Positions 13,262 to 24,036 of a stretch of 64,000 nt of DNA are shown here, in pieces. Position 1 is the stretch's first letter. Each line of letters opens with the position of its first letter. The stretch spans positions 56,831,561 through 56,895,560 of the forward strand of contig NC_088775.1 of NCBI RefSeq assembly GCF_954871325.1. Direction: 5' to 3'. Position numbers and translations under genes: made by a program. Origin of the DNA: Gordionus sp. m RMFG-2023 (taxonomy: Eukaryota; Nematomorpha; Gordioida; Chordodea; Parachordodidae). The notes beneath the pieces are model-generated. The model made no database searches and was not told the origin of the DNA. It was given only the letters and a program-made list of their open reading frames with translations.

Positions 13262-13352
13262 TGAAAATTTTTATGTTCCTTACCAGGATTGAACATGGGT
13301 GGGACCTTCTGTTTCCAGGCCTACATCATAACTCACTAGGCCACCCCGGCGA
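13262..13352 (-). mobile_element. tRNA-derived SINE head
   Basis: On the minus strand the sequence starts GCCGGGGTGGCCTAGTGAG, which contains an A-box-like TGGCCTAGTGA. About 40 bases later comes TGTTCAATCCTGG, a good B box. Box order and spacing are those of a pol III promoter. The acceptor stem and anticodon arm do not fold as a functional tRNA, so a SINE head is preferred to a tRNA gene. It lies just upstream of the minus-strand LINE piece at 12741-13130. Confidence 0.5.
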
Positions 13353-13779
13353 TTGAAGAAGATATAATGAAATGATAATAAGAGGGAAAAAGAATCAATG
13401 AAACAAAAAGTACAATCAGACGAAGGAGATAGAAGAGAGTGAGGAGAAAGATAAAGAGGGTGGTGTGTAGACAAAGGAAACGGATGACATATCATCATAA
13501 ATTTTATTTTTACATAAAAAAATTCGCATTTTCTTGATTTTGAAAGATTGTTATTATATAAATTTTTGTTGGAATAAATAAAATATTTTTTTTGAAAGAA
13601 ACTAGTAAATAATAAAAACCAAAAAAGCATGTGTATGATAATTATCTAAATTACTTTTTTTTTAAAATTTTAACACAAGTTTTGGAAACAACCTTAAGAA
13701 ATTAATCACCCGTTATACAAATAAATGAATTTGAAATATGGAAATAAAATATGTCTATAAATATGGAATATTTGAATAT

Positions 13780-14102
13780 ATGTCGTATTGGGATATGGAG
13801 TCCAAGGAGATTGGGATTCCCTAAATTTTATATTATTTACTGAGGAGATTTTTAAATTTGAAAAATCTGATTTGACCGGAAATGCATTACAGAAATGTAG
13901 AACACTTACCCTCGCCTTAAACTTTGTTGTATTTTTTTGATTTGTATGAAAATTGAAATTGATATAAATTTAATACTTTAAAAGTTCGGCCTAGGAATAC
14001 ATTTTCGGTCAAATCAGATTTTTCAAAATAATAATTTGCCCTCAATAAATTATTGAAAATTGATAGATTCCAAATCCGAATCCATATCCCAATAACAACA
14101 TG
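13780..14102. repeat. large inverted repeat (fold-back element)
   Basis: The left arm, about 13780-13897, is repeated in inverted form at about 13993-14102. Shared words are TATTGGGATATGG against CCATATCCCAATA, and GAAAAATCTGATTTGACCG against CGGTCAAATCAGATTTTTC. The loop is about 95 bases. It sits just before the next coiled-coil exon. Confidence 0.75.
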
Positions 14103-14208
14103 TTCTTTAGTAGATAAACTCAATATATTTCGATTTAAAAATTATTATATAAAATCTATTTTAAAACGACCAAAGGATCTACAAATATACCTATTGAAAC
14201 TCGGAGAG

Positions 14209-14350
14209 GACTATATTTCTTCTCAAATTGCCAAGGAATATTGTGAAGAGCGATGCGCCCAAAAGATAGAAGTCTTGAAACAAAATCTCCAGTCGGAAAT
14301 AGAATCAAATAATTCTTTACAAATCGCCCTCCAACAACTTAAAATCAACG
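14209..14350 (+). CDS. coiled-coil protein, exon (E)
   Basis: This exon encodes DYISSQIAKEYCEERCAQKI, continuing through EVLKQNLQSEIESNN and ending LQQLKIN. It is again a charged heptad-rich helix. The donor is ACG|GTGAAA, leaving phase 1. The acceptor is uncertain: both GGAGAG|GAC at 14209 and CAAAG|GAT at 14176 keep phase 0, which is what the exon ending at 8129 needs. One nucleotide (G) left at the 3' end joins with TG of the next exon to make a Val codon. Confidence 0.55.
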
Positions 14351-14546
14351 GTGAAAATTATTTATAGTATTTTTATATACATTTCTCCAATATTTTTACA
14401 TTTCCAAGATGATCATATATTGATGCTTTCGACTAATACCAGGAGAAAAAAAAGTAAATAATAGCTCTAGCTCTTAGAGCAATTTAATTAAAAAATTTTG
14501 CTTTAGTTTTTCAAAAGGTACTACCTATTATATTTTAAACAATTAG

Positions 14547-15930
14547 TTAACCCTTTGACGCCCAACTTTTTAATAATTAAAAAAAAAATTTCTATAAATT
14601 CATTTATACATTACATGTTTTCCAAATTTTATTTTTAAATACACAGGTAAAAAAAATGATGCAATTTGACATCATCAGGCATACTGTGATACAAAAAAAT
14701 ACAAATATTTATTTATTATGAAAATCTCGAAAACAATTTCTATATTGATTAAAACATAAATATATATTACATTTTGTTCTAGAGTATGCATTTATGCATA
14801 ACTTGCATCTTTGCCTCGTTTCGCAGGCATCCGGCCAATGACTAATGTTGTTATATCTGATATCAGATATAAGAGCCATTATAGAAGGACTTTTTTTTAA
14901 ATTATCGGTTCATTCAAAGGTCTCCCTGATTTTCTTTTACTAATTTTGCCTGCCGATAACAATGCTTTAACAATATGTGTTTTAAATTTGATAAGTTTCA
15001 TGAATTTATTCTCTTTTTCATGGCATATTTGCCGCCTATACAAAAGCCATGAATTTACATTAACATATCAATGAGATGAAAAATGATTCTTAAGTAGAAC
15101 CTTTTTTCTTTAATATCTATTCGATAGCATTCAACTAGCATATCTGTAAATTGACTCCTCCCTTCATTATATATTTTTAATATATTTGGTCTTGGCACTT
15201 CAGTATATTTTTTCTACTTAGTGACCATCTTTTTACATTTTCTATTGAATGAACACCGATAAAGGATGAGATGACGTGCATAAACTTATTGTCATACCAT
15301 TTGACAATTATTATATAGCTCCCGTGACTATCTTTTTTTAAAGTCTCTATCGCATTTTAACTTGCAATCTTTCACCCGATTACTTCTTATAGTCCCTACC
15401 ATAAATATACCGATTTCTTTCAATTTTTTAGCCAATGCTATTGAAAGTAGTTATCGCAAAAGAGTTTATGATTTTGAAATTTTGGGATATTTTTGGCCAA
15501 TTGGAGGACTATATCACCACTTATCTCTAATTCTGATGGTGTTGGATTAGTTTGCTTTCCCGCATAAATCTTAAAATCATATACAATACTATATAAATTA
15601 CCTTGTTCACATATATTATTTAGTATATTATCTGAAATAAATAATTTAAAGTATTGATATGGAGTTAATATATTGGTTGAAATGGAAAATGTATTAATAA
15701 AATTTGTGTCCAATTGATGGATATCACCTACTCTCCATTTCATATTATTTTGGATGATAATATTATCATTATTTTCTGGATCTTCTATCTCGACTTGAAA
15801 TGAAGTTGAAGGAGAATCATCGTAAAGAGTGTGCAATATATCTTCTTCATTGTCTGATTCATCGATGCTTCTTCCGAAATGTCTCCCTCGACTAGCATTA
15901 AAGTATTTGGCATCTATGAATTATACAGAA
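14547..15930 (-). pseudogene. piggyBac-like transposon remnant
   Basis: The left edge is TTAACCCTTTGACGCCCA, a textbook piggyBac terminus with the TTAA target. The minus strand encodes recognisable transposase pieces. A 132-residue open piece (15836-15438) includes FKLFISDNILNNI and FKIYAGKQ and ends at CDNYFQ, the region around the second catalytic Asp (family pattern Y.DN.F). Beyond it, in other frames, come GTIRSNRV and a C-terminal Cys/His-rich stretch with FRDFHNK. The segment that should carry the first Asp between 'ICEQGNLYS' and 'YDFKIYAGK' is missing, so the copy is internally deleted and dead. The right TTAA end was not found. It fills the intron between the exons at 14350 and 16370. 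Confidence 0.75.
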
Positions 15931-16369
15931 TCATTTTAAAAAATATAATAAATGTAAAATTATAATATAAGTCAGAGGAAATATGTTTTATTAACGTCAA
16001 ATTCAAAATTGGTGTGGTCTGATTGGATTTAGAATACATTTTATGGTAAAATATTGTATGAAATTTAAAAATAAAACATTATGAGTTAATAATTTTAATA
16101 AAATACGAAAGTATTATTATATTTATATCATATGATGTTAAATTAAATATATAGGCTTTTATAAATTTAAAATATATAATTTTGTTATATGATATCAAAA
16201 CAAATCGTGAGATGTGGTAAATTTTTGACTGCTGTTAAGAATTATTTCTCCAATAATTAAGCTACTATATTATTTTAAAAAAATTTTGCTGCCCACTCCC
16301 GTCTTCCAAACTATAATAAAAAATAATTTTACTCTGATTTATAAAAAGAAATAGATGAGTCAGTGTCAG

Positions 16370-16512
16370 TGATGAATGAAAAACGACCGTTCCCAATATC
16401 GCATTTGGAAAATGTCTTAGCCTTAGCCCGAGACGGTAAAACTCAACTGCCATCCCCTTTAATACCTACACCCGCTACAAATTTGCTACTTCATCATCAA
16501 CATTATCCTACC
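16370..16512 (+). CDS. coiled-coil gene, exon (F), proline-rich tail region
   Basis: The acceptor GTGTCAG|TG and the strong donor ACC|GTGAGT bound this exon. The two starting bases complete the Val codon left open by the exon ending at 14350. It encodes MNEKRPFPISHLENVLALAR, then DGKTQLPSPLIPTPATNLLL, ending HHQHYPT. The coiled coil has ended, and the composition (Pro, Thr, Leu) is that of a flexible tail. It ends in phase 0, matching the next exon. No domain is recognised. Confidence 0.55.
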
Positions 16513-17045
16513 GTGAGTATTTTTTTTTATATTCTTAGCCCCCCCCCCTTCCCCTCCATTTAAATCGCGAACCATCTATTAATATAACTAAAACCTACCG
16601 ATTCTATAATACAAATTATATTAATATTAAGGTTACCGACTATTCGAGCATTGATATATTGGGCAAAAACATAGCTTTTATCACAGCATCAACCACTAAA
16701 TGTTTGGGATGTAATGCTTTGATAAACAATCCAGCAATAAACCAAGTTTTGTTATATATAATAGATAAAATGAATTTTATTTGTTTCCCTATTTCATAAA
16801 TACAAGGGAAGATTTAAAATTAAGTCTTCTTTGTCATTTATTGGCTTTTTCCAGGTTTACCTGGTATCCCCTGTGATTCCTTTTCTCCACTTTTTGCCGT
16901 TTTGGCGTCGCTAACCCATTGTTTTTGTCATCCGTCCCCTTCACCCACGTCTGCGTTGATCTTCCTCGAGGCCTTGATCAAAACTTCAAATGAAGTGCAC
17001 CCCAAATCCATACATCTTTCGTTCAACGTGCCCAAACCATATCAG

Positions 17046-17959
17046 TAGTGTTGTAAAAAGCCCGATTTAGGTCGAATTTTAAAAATGGCCCGATTAGGAT
17101 TTTTTCTAAAATAATATTTTGCAGAGACCTTCAGTCAGAGGTCCATTTGCATGGCCCTGCACATATAAAAATTTTTTTAGCCTGACCCGGCTCAGATATT
17201 TTTTTAAAAATATTTCTCGGCTCTGTCCGGGTTATATATTTTTAGGTCCAGCCAGGGCCCGGACATTTTAAGAATTGGCCAGGGTACAAGGTATATAAAT
17301 TTTTCAACAACCTTGGTTTAAAAAAATATATATCTATTCGGCATTTTACCGATCGTTTTTCAACAAATATGAAATCCCTATATAATAACTTTTTTCCCCT
17401 TTGTTGTAAAAGGAATGAGTTTGAATCACCACACTTTCTATCGGGTAATTCCCTTATTTCATGTTCCTCGTAGTTTAATATTTTCATTTATTTAAGTATC
17501 AGTCATTTTGCGCTTTCTCACTGGCAACATACGTAACTGCTGAGTTTGGGACAGTGAAAAAGGATAAAATGATACTTATCTGAATAATTTCCCTTAAAAA
17601 GTGTATTATATTTTGATGTATCATTGTTGCTTTTAGTTTGAATGATTAGTTGAATGATTAATTTTAAATGTGTCTATAAATATTTTCTAAGAAAATAAAA
17701 AATGGAAATAGGAAAGATAGATAATAATGGTTATTTAAAATAATCGACCCGGTCCGGATATTAAAAAAATTTTTTAGGCCCGGACCTTGGTAATCTTGAA
17801 AAATAAAAATAATACCCGGCTCGTAAACCGGACTTAAGGCCAGGCTTGCAGGTCTCTGATATTATGTTAGACTGGAGATTTTGCCCATAGATTGGACCTT
17901 TAGTTGCAAAATCTCGTGGTTTACATAATATTATTTTGGCGAGCTTTTTAAAAACACTA
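17046..17959. mobile_element. TAGTGTTGT..MITE, carrying a nested hAT MITE
   Basis: Ends are TAGTGTTGTAAAAAGCCCG and (inverted) TAGTGTTTTTAAAAAGCTCG. The outer element is only about 180 bases once the element at 17122-17858 is removed. It interrupts the LINE tail. A clear 8-bp target duplication was not seen. Confidence 0.6.
17122..17858. mobile_element. hAT MITE, CAGAGACCTTCA family
   Basis: Terminal inverted repeats CAGAGACCTTCA and TGCAGGTCTCTG are flanked by ATATTTTG and ATATTATG, a 7/8 match to an 8-bp target duplication. The interior is rich in CCCGG/GGCCCGG words. Related copies are at 30379-30660 and 30671-30931. Confidence 0.75.
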
Positions 17960-18315
17960 GTATATTTCTTCTCATCACAACTCCAATTCCGTCTATACCA
18001 ATCCTTTCCCGCAATTGGTTGCTTGCTTTTCTCTTCCTTATAGACACCCCAAACATCTATCTAACCATTCTCATCTTCGTTCTTTCCAATTTAGCTTCTT
18101 TCGTCGCTTTCATTATCTACGTTTCGCCACCTTACAGTTTCTGACACACCATACATAAGCTTTTCCTTTCAGCTTTAGAGATATGTTATTATCTGTTAGA
18201 ATAAAGACATTTCTAGAAGCTTTTTCTAGGCATATCTTACCCTTGCAACAACAGTTGAATTAACACCTCCATCTTTCCCACTTTTCCCAGAGTAGTTCCA
18301 TTACTGACAGTGGAG

Positions 18316-19240
18316 TTTCCAGGATTTTCTTATAGAGAGGGGGGAAATTTTCCCGGGGCTTCGCCCCTAAACCCCCCTTACCTGGCCTTCGCACAGCTTT
18401 CTCCCGGCCTTCGGCCGGGTCTTATGTTTTAACTTATCTATTAAATTATTCATAATTTAATAATAATTATATTTCTATTTTTAACTTTTATTTATTAAAT
18501 CGTGCTTATTTATTACAAGCCTATTTTTTATTATTTTAAGTTAGGTATATTATATTTAATAAAGTTTTTTTAAATGTAAAGTTGAAATAAAATTTATTGT
18601 CATTTTTTTATAAAATTTGCTTTAAAAACTAGCCTCAGCTTAAATTCTCATACAATATAAGTAGAATATAATTTTTTTATTGAAAATACTAATAGTAGTG
18701 TGTATAAAATATTGACAAAATAAATTAAAAACAAGTTTTTTTTAACTTCTTATCAAATACAATATTATACAAATTTTTTTATTAAATACTATAATTATAT
18801 TGTTATTTTTAATCTTCATGGGAATGTTGCCAATTCATCAAGAATTTCGTTTGTCGTTGGAACCAAATCTCTGTGGATATTTAACAGAGCTAACCCATTT
18901 AGCAGAGATTCGGAAGTAGTATTTCGTAAATTTTCAACCTTCTCTTTCATTCGTACATGCTGTAATAGGCAAACATGCAAGAATATAAAACAACTTCAAA
19001 ATATTAGGAAATTGAGCCAAGGTTTCTTTACACTGATTGAGCGCATCAATAGCATGCTCAGGTAAAATAGCTAAACGTAGTAAATATTTATCCCACAATT
19101 CGAATTCACTGATTAAATTTATAACAGTATCAATATCAATGCCTAACCTAATTTTTATAAAATATATGCTACTTACCTTTACCATTTTTTCCTTCAATTT
19201 GTATTTGTACATTTTTTTTCATGCTCAGCCTTATTTAACT
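18316..19240 (-). pseudogene. hAT (ZMYM/Tip100-like) transposase C-terminal relic
   Basis: The left edge reads CAGTGGAGTTTCCAGGATTT, a Tip100-like hAT end, followed by G-rich and GGCCTTCGG sequence. The minus strand encodes a 92-residue open piece (19212-18934) and then a second frame. Together they resemble the C-terminal dimerisation region of ZMYM1-type hAT transposases: FPNILKLFYILACLPIT, followed by LLNGLALLNIHRD and EILDELATFP. The central SS.ERSFS motif is replaced (ACTNEREG), so it is not functional. The right end is not recognised. Confidence 0.6.
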
Positions 19241-19654
19241 TTTGTATTTCTATTTCTTCTGTTCTATAAAATGGAAGTGAAATGCTCAAAAAAATAAAGA
19301 TTAAAAATGACTTAAAGAGATTGAAAAGGTTAGAAATGTATGTAAAAAAAAGATTACAATGAAAAAATCATAAAAGGAATATTGTATGTATGATGAAAAA
19401 AAAAACGTAAAGAATTGTTAAAAAAAATGGGCCTAAATTTATAAATTATTTTTAAAAATACAAAAGAATTATCAAAAATGAGAGAAAAAATAAATTGAGA
19501 GAAGATATAGTAAAAAAAATAAAAGTAAAGAAAATCGCAATATTTTAGAAATAAATTAAAAAAGAGACATTAAGAAAAAAAACGTAAAGAAATCGCAAAA
19601 ATTTAGAAATAAATTAAGAAGGAATAACAAAAATAAATAAAAATTTAAAAAAAT

Positions 19655-19975
19655 TACGATTTTCCTTTTTTAAATGGGAATTTTCCTTTTTTGATTGACA
19701 CTTATCCTTTCCTTTTGGGAATTTTTTTTTTCAATTGACACTTTTCTATTTTTGATTGGACCTTTTCCTTTTTTGATTGGACCTTTTCCTTCTTTGATTG
19801 GACCTTTTACTTTTATTGATTGGATCTTTTCCTTTTATTGATTGGACCTTTTCCTTTTTTGACTGGATCTTTTCCTTTTTTTTTGAGAATTTTCCTCTTT
19901 TGATTGACCCTTTTCCTTTAATGTTTAAGCCTTTTCCTTTTTTGATTGGGACTTTTCCTTTTTTGAATGGGAAAC
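19655..19975. repeat. minisatellite, about 21-bp unit
   Basis: About twelve tandem copies of a unit near CCTTTTCCTTTTTTGATTGG. The overlapping open frames on both strands (Lys/Gly-rich on the minus strand) are products of the repeat. Confidence 0.85.
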
Positions 19976-20039
19976 CCTGTATTAAACTCAGCAACATTTG
20001 TTTCACCAAAAGAAAAATAATCAACATTCTTTATTAGAT

Positions 20040-20136
20040 ATTAAATCTATTGCTGTTATAGTTTCTTCTTCTTCTCCTCCGTCTGCACTTTTGGTACTAC
20101 CCGGCTTATCTCTGATTCTATCTTAAACATTGTATT
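20040..20136 (-). pseudogene. LINE endonuclease continuation, left of the hAT element
   Basis: Immediately outside the hAT target duplication, the minus strand reads NTMFKIESEI, corresponding to the 'NT.FK' strand that follows the 'DF.D..D' part of RTE-like endonucleases. This links it to the block at 23219-23890 across the 3.07 kb insertion. Confidence 0.5.
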
Positions 20137-20472
20137 TAGTGTTGTTAAAGTTACTTTTGAAACATAACTAGTTACAGTTACTAGTTATATTAGCAAAAAT
20201 ATATCTAGTAACAGTTACTAGTTATTATTTACAGTTATTAAAATAACTAGTTACATTATAAGTTACTTTATACATCATTCATATAACGCATTTATTTACT
20301 GAACGAATTCATTTAATATAAAAAAATTATGATATACAAATTATAATCATTTGTCTAAAAATTTATTTATATAAAAAAATAAGTAAACCGAAAAAAGTAT
20401 CGGAAAAAGTAGAAATATTTACATTTACATCGAAAAAAAATATCCTATATATTTGCATTGAAAAGAAAACAT

Positions 20473-20808
20473 TTATTTTTCATAAAAATTTGAGTTTAAT
20501 AAATGTTTATTTGCTTTTAACAAGAATTGGATTTCAAAATTTTTATCTAGGAGACGCGCTCGTTTCTCTCCAAAGATGAGCTTCCTTAGACTGAATAAAC
20601 GCTCTACAGGAACACTTGATGTAATAACAACATTATATTTAATAAAGAGTATTTTTAAATTAGGAAAATCGTCATATAAAGATAATGTGCTGTTATTGGA
20701 TTTAATAAAATTTTCAATAAATTCATCATTATCAATAATATTTTGACGCTTTAAATCAAAAAATCCAACATCTAATGATGTTTGTTGCGAACATGATGTT
20801 AGATTCAT
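20473..20808 (-). CDS. hAT transposase, C-terminal dimerisation domain
   Basis: A 111-residue open frame. It contains FPNLKILFIKYNVVITSSVP followed by VERLFSLRKLIF and LLDKNFEIQFLLKANKHLL. The SSVPVERLFS block is the hallmark of the hAT C-terminal dimerisation domain, which the transposase uses to assemble. It ends with a stop about 330 bases inside the left terminus of the element. It is intact across the domain, but the upstream core lies in separate frames, so the full protein is probably no longer made unless introns are removed. Confidence 0.8.
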   Translation of the reverse strand: MNLTSCSQQTSLDVGFFDLKRQNIIDNDEFIENFIKSNNSTLSLYDDFPNLKILFIKYNVVITSSVPVERLFSLRKLIFGEKRARLLDKNFEIQFLLKANKHLLNSNFYEK

Positions 20809-21722
20809 TTCGATGTATTAAAGTATTTATTAAATTTAAAATTTCCATCTTTTTTGATCTTTTCTTGTCTTATCCAAGGCCAATCAGTTTTAAATTGTGG
20901 ATGAAGAATTGCAGCAATTATGTTATCATTATCATAAGAATCATGAAACCTATATCATTGTATTATTAATTTATAAATAATTATTTAATTTAAGTTACCT
21001 TTTTTAAAACTAGATAATAAAGCATCTTTTAAAGGTTGACAATATTTTAATTTTTCTAACCTTCCAGACAGATAAGTATATGTGTTATTGTTGTGGTATA
21101 ATAACCTCGATACATATATTTTTCGCCTTCTAATATATCAATAGCTTTGGCTACTGGTTGCATAATCTAATTTTTTTAATTGTAAATTATTAAGACATTA
21201 TTTAAATTTACACTGCAATGTTCTTTAATAAAATCACTATCTTGTGATATAAATCTACACAATTCTAATTCGTCACATAATAAATCAAATTCCAAAGGCA
21301 TTTTATTTATAAGGGATAATATTTTAGATAAAGATGTATAAAAAGATCCCCATCTTGTTACAATGGTATATGGCAGCTGAGAATGTATTCTCTTTTTAAT
21401 TAACTCAGCTGATGGTCCAGATTTGTTTTATGTATTCCACAAACGTTTACATTTAGAAATAGCAACCTTATACACTTTCCTATAATCCTCATTGTTTAAA
21501 AGTATTTTATTGGCATCTTGTGTTGCCACTAAGTTTAATGTGTGACAGTAACATCTTCGATGACTGGGAAGGTAGTCGAAGTCATTTATATTATAATTGG
21601 TTAGCCCAGAGAGACATTATATCTTCTATTGAAATGTATTCAATATCTGAATCATTATCTTCCTCCATTAAAGATGGCGAGATAAATATTCTAAGAAAAA
21701 TAAAATATATAAAGTAAATTAG

Positions 21723-22049
21723 TTAGGCATACCGAAACGTTTTTGAAAAATTGCTTGCATTATCTGTTATTGTGCAGATATTTTTATTTTGAATGTGGTA
21801 TTCCTTAAAAATAGCAGTTAATGCTTTGTTGATGACGTCATATGTATGCCTACCTTGTAGTCTTTGGCAGGCTAAAATAGCTGAACGCCTCTCCAAGTTA
21901 GCGATATCAATCCAATGTACTGTTACACCAATATAGGAGCTATTATTTATATAACAAAAGATAACCAAATGCATCATGTGCTTTAGTAAAGAATAAATAT
22001 AATATTTACCGATTAACTGCTGTCCAACAGTCAGCTGTTGTACAAACAA
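21723..22049 (-). CDS. hAT transposase, RNase-H-like core segment
   Basis: A 108-residue open frame. It includes GVTVHWIDIANLERRSAILA, then QRLQGRHTYDVINKALTAIF, and CTITDNASNFSKTF. In hAT transposases the 'TDNA.N' Asp is one of the catalytic acidic residues, and the preceding 'H.ID' stretch is the conserved core strand. The frame closes soon after, and the remaining core continues in another frame further left (about 21480-21020, e.g. VTRWGSFYTSLSKIL and AIDILEGEKYMY). Confidence 0.75.
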   Translation of the reverse strand: MFVQQLTVGQQLIGKYYIYSLLKHMMHLVIFCYINNSSYIGVTVHWIDIANLERRSAILACQRLQGRHTYDVINKALTAIFKEYHIQNKNICTITDNASNFSKTFRYA

Positions 22050-22492
22050 AATTGGGCTCTAATAATTTTTCTATCAAAATATCCTTCATTTTAACAAAAT
22101 AATTAGATACTCTTTTAAAGTTTGTTTGCATATAATCTTCATATTAGGTTGCAGAGTGTTTATTAGTTTCATAAAATCTTCATCATCACAGGTTGAATAA
22201 GGATGATTTCCATTTATTATATATTTATTATTTGTGAATCAAATTTATCTTGGCTGATAACTTTAGTATTTGATTTTCCACCAAAGTTAATTTGAGTTTG
22301 TTTTAATTTTGATGTGGGTGAACTATGGTTTTTTATTTATGGATTGGTTATGGTGCTTTCTCTATAGATTTATATTTTATAAATATAAATATTTAATTAA
22401 TATTAAATATTCTTATAAAGTTAATTCAATTACTGATTCTATATAATATTAGGTAAAACAAAATCATGTTACATATTAAAATTTATAACTAT

Positions 22493-22756
22493 TTAAGACA
22501 AGTTTAAACTTACAGAGATATGCCTCCATAGATTAGATGTGGATGATTTAGATGCTGAAATATATTTTTTAATTGGAAGACAAAGGAGACATTTCACAAT
22601 AATATTAGTTGTATCCTTCTCCTTGAATTCGAAATATTTTTCAAAACTTGGCCAAGGAAGGTCCATTTTTTTTGCAATTCTTGTAGAAGGAGAAGGTATA
22701 ATTTCTACATCATCCTGAACCATTACAATATCATCCTCATCAGACTCAGAATTCAT
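22493..22756 (-). CDS. hAT transposase, N-terminal BED-type zinc finger
   Basis: An 87-residue open frame starting MNSESDEDDIVMVQDD, an acidic leader. It continues with LPWPSFEKYFEFKEKDTTNI and VKCLLCLP, and STSNLWRHIS. The pattern C..C followed by N.WRH is a BED-type DNA-binding finger, which binds the element's ends. The last Cys/His position after WRH is not certain in this frame. The Met start is supported by its position about 450 bases inside the right terminus. Confidence 0.72.
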   Translation of the reverse strand: MNSESDEDDIVMVQDDVEIIPSPSTRIAKKMDLPWPSFEKYFEFKEKDTTNIIVKCLLCLPIKKYISASKSSTSNLWRHISVSLNLS

Positions 22757-23218
22757 ATTGTATTCTGTTTCTATCTAAGAAATAGTAAAATATATTACTT
22801 ATTCAGAGTATAAATATTGCCAGAAACTTGAAGGAAAATAATATGAAATATTTTATACTAAATTTGTAAAGAAATATAATATTAAAAGGAATTGCAATTT
22901 TTTCGTAAATGTGATAATAAGAATAATAAGGAAAGGTGTTAATTATACACATTTACACAATTTAAAAAAAATTATTTAATTTTAAAATTAATTTATCGCA
23001 AGCGCAACATATTAAAAATAAAAATAAAATGAATTATTTGAATATATTATTTAGATTTATACATAGATATTTTTAAAACTGACTAGTTACTTTTACCAGT
23101 TACATTGATAAAAATATAACTAGTTACAGTTACTAGTTTCAATTTTTAAAATATAACTAGTTACAGTTATTTTTTAGCAAAACTTGTAACTAGTTACCTT
23201 AACAACACTAATTGTATT

Positions 23219-23890
23219 ACATCATATCAACAGCATCACTAAAATCTAAAATCCTCTCCCCTTCCAGATTTCTCATGCCGTAACTGAATCCTCCATGTAC
23301 TCCTTCATAACCCTCACTACTCACTCCCACATGTTCATTCAGATCACCAGCTGGGATAATCCCCTCTTCATTTGCCAGTCTAGATGTCGCCCCCAATAGA
23401 CTGTCCCAAAATATATCTTTCTCTTCTTCACTTCTTCCAAACTGAGGAACATATGCCGAGATAATATTATATAGCTTTCTACCAAAAATTATATTAATAA
23501 CCATTATCTGGTCACCTAGTTCTGACTTCGACTACTTTGTCCATCAATTTCTCGGCAATCAATACCCCAACTCCAGCCTTACCATCATTACTTCCTTGCC
23601 AGAAGAATTTATACTTTTCACTAGTCTTGCCAATCATTCTTGCTCCATTACCTTTTCATCTGGTCTCCTGTATGCAGCACACATCTATATGCATTCTATG
23701 CAATACATCGACCACTTCTCCCGCTCTTCCCGTCATACTCCCAACATTTTCCCGCTCTTCCCGTCATACTCACAACATTCCATGTCGCGACCCTTACTCT
23801 ATCCCTCTTAAACTGGTTTCTCAACTTATTATCAGGTCGTTTATGGCTTCATAAGTTTCATTTTCACGAATATTGGTTCCACCAGGTTTC
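23219..23890 (-). pseudogene. RTE-like LINE endonuclease fragment
   Basis: The minus strand encodes an APE-type endonuclease of the craniofacial-development-protein-2-like LINE family. One frame carries HIDVCCIQETR, with the catalytic Glu in QET, then AGVGVLIAEKL. After one frame change, a 95-residue open piece carries LYNIISAYVPQFGRSEEEKD, GDLNEHVG with the catalytic Asp-Asn motif, and RILDFSDAVDMM. The block ends exactly at the hAT target duplication. It sits in the intron just before the exon at 24037. Confidence 0.78.
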
Positions 23891-24036
23891 TTATCCTTCT
23901 TTTTGTCCTATGCGGATGAGGAGGCCAACGGGGTAATTTGGGTTGTACCCGGCCATGCTTTGTTGTAATCATTAAAAAAAATTTGTAGCAAGGTTTTTAC
24001 AATTAACCCCTTTAAGTGGTTTTTGCACCCCGCCAG

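Larger units (their letters stand above)
16850..18310 (-). pseudogene. RTE-like LINE, 3' part, split by nested MITEs
   Basis: Two blocks, 16850-17045 and 17960-18310, read on the minus strand as the C-terminus of an RTE-type LINE. Landmarks are RPRGRSTQTWVK, corresponding to the family pattern RPRGRP..TW..., and a later KKWRKGITG-like word. The blocks would be adjacent but for the insertion at 17046-17959. The same intron holds the LINE's 5' endonuclease block at 23219-23890 in the same orientation, so both may come from one insertion that lost its RT. Confidence 0.55.
20137..23210 (-). mobile_element. near-complete hAT transposon, 3.07 kb
   Basis: Termini TAGTGTTGTTAA are inverted at the two ends, and the element is flanked by a perfect 8-bp duplication ATTGTATT at 20129-20136 and 23211-23218. 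Subterminal regions are packed with TAACTAGTTACAGTTACTAG words. The transposase lies on the minus strand in order: a BED-type zinc finger (22756-22493), an RNase-H-like core (22049-21723), a middle part in other frames, and the dimerisation domain (20808-20473). A handful of breaks or unrecognised introns separate these parts. It has inserted into the endonuclease of a minus-strand LINE, so it is younger than that LINE. Confidence 0.88.

Noticed and set aside
13262-13352. Functional tRNA gene
   Set aside because: A and B boxes are present, but the acceptor and anticodon stems do not pair properly.
13280-13630. 116-codon open frame on the minus strand
   Set aside because: It overlaps the SINE head and AT-rich DNA. 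There is no domain and the composition is that of random AT-rich sequence.
19746-20037. Lys-rich and Phe-rich open frames on opposite strands
   Set aside because: Both are translations of the 21-bp minisatellite.
21520-21717. 65-codon plus-strand frame
   Set aside because: Antisense to the core of the hAT transposase encoded on the minus strand.
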